This document shows positions 63,901 through 64,000 of a DNA stretch of 64,000 nt, piece after piece. Origin of the DNA: Semisulcospira habei (taxonomy: Eukaryota > Mollusca > Gastropoda > Semisulcospiridae); the NCBI GenBank assembly GCA_036245525.1, contig BTPG01000004.1:52469960-52533959 (forward strand), written 5' to 3'. The notes below the pieces were generated by a model. It was not told the DNA's origin. It saw nothing but the letters and a program-made list of their open reading frames with translations, and did not search any database. The position numbers were made by a program, and so were the translations under genes. The stretch's first letter is position 1; the number at the start of each line of letters is the position of its first letter.

Positions 63901-64000
63901 AACAACAAATCAGCAGCAGACAAGAAATGGTTGTTAAATGTGTCTGCAGATATAGATGTACATGGTGCTGTTTGTCGTGATTTAGTGAACGCATTAAGGG

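Larger units (their letters stand above)
59862..64000 (-). mobile_element. LINE-B copy A, runs off the window
   Basis: Minus-strand LINE of the CR1/Jockey group, continuing beyond 64000. LINE segments are 59862-60769, 61161-61960 and 63901-64000; between them lie R4 (60770-61160) and a DIRS fragment. Rejoined in order on the minus strand they give a pre-RT region (SADTFNNHFLSAADLLL, then PSISERLTDFCEDKLAPN), the RT and a C-terminal domain. The 3' tail is again TTTCATTTCAT-like. Confidence 0.88.

Noticed and set aside
61949..63958. GATATAGATG on both sides of the DIRS insert as a target duplication
   Set aside because: On the right side 48 bp of LINE coding sequence lies between it and the DIRS junction, so it does not border the insert; taken as coincidence.

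Overview
KIND OF ORGANISM. This is eukaryotic, animal nuclear DNA, most likely from a lophotrochozoan and probably a gastropod mollusc (inference). The one clear host gene is a gremlin-type BMP antagonist, whose coding part lies in a single exon behind a 3' splice site. The rest is repeats: non-LTR retrotransposons (RTE-like, CR1/L2-like), a DIRS-type tyrosine-recombinase retrotransposon, tRNA-derived SINEs, long dinucleotide arrays, and a very high density of short palindromic elements. There is no bacterial-type operon structure. Most long open frames here are microsatellite frames, antisense shadows or transposon fragments.

LAYOUT. 1-13.4 kb: the gremlin exon (2504-3274, +) among hairpin elements, with microsatellites (TG array near 5.7 kb, TA array near 12.9 kb). 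13.45-16.73 kb: full-length RTE-like LINE copy 1 (minus). 16.7-25.9 kb: dense palindromic elements, two intact tRNA-derived SINEs and a short RTE tail. 25.85-30.46 kb: a three-level nest, RTE copy 2 inside an L2-like LINE (LINE-D) inside a palindromic element. 30.9-37 kb: TTAA-ended elements, including two copies of a 1.4-1.7 kb element (R1). 37-43 kb: AT-rich DNA with an old irregular tandem duplication, an RT scrap and two SINE heads. 44-47.4 kb: further palindromes and a TATTG/CATTG array. 47.4-50.1 kb: a decayed CR1-like LINE (LINE-C, +). 50.3-54.5 kb: palindromes and G-rich tracts. 54.5-64 kb: two copies of another LINE (LINE-B, minus) filled with later insertions: one ~390-bp retroposon (R4) in each copy in opposite orientations, RTE copy 3, a SINE tail, and a 1.9-kb DIRS fragment.

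NAMES USED. PAL-1 (core arm contains CAAGAGGCATAGATCC and GAGCCCCCGC), PAL-2 (arm contains GATCGACCATGAT, then CAAGGGTAGTGCCAGA or the 2b form CAAGGGTGGTGCCAGAA), PAL-3 (GTGTGCTGGTCTGTGA, then GGACCTTACGG), PAL-4 to PAL-10 (rarer) are palindromic families. Many PAL-1 and PAL-2 hairpins sit in a ~200-bp unit that begins and ends with TTAA and has imperfect terminal inverted repeats (TTAACCCATTCAGCCC-like for PAL-2, TTAACCCCTTCACTGCC-like for PAL-1). That is the layout of non-autonomous piggyBac-type MITEs (inference; no transposase is present here).

MAIN OBSERVATION. About forty palindromic units occur in 64 kb. Within each unit the two arms match almost perfectly with a 0-6 nt loop. Between units the arm sequence differs, and a change in one arm is matched by the complementary change in the other. 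This is visible by eye in PAL-1, PAL-2 and PAL-3, and implies arm-to-arm correction, repeated re-formation of the palindrome, or selection for the fold. It is the best candidate in this window for something undescribed.
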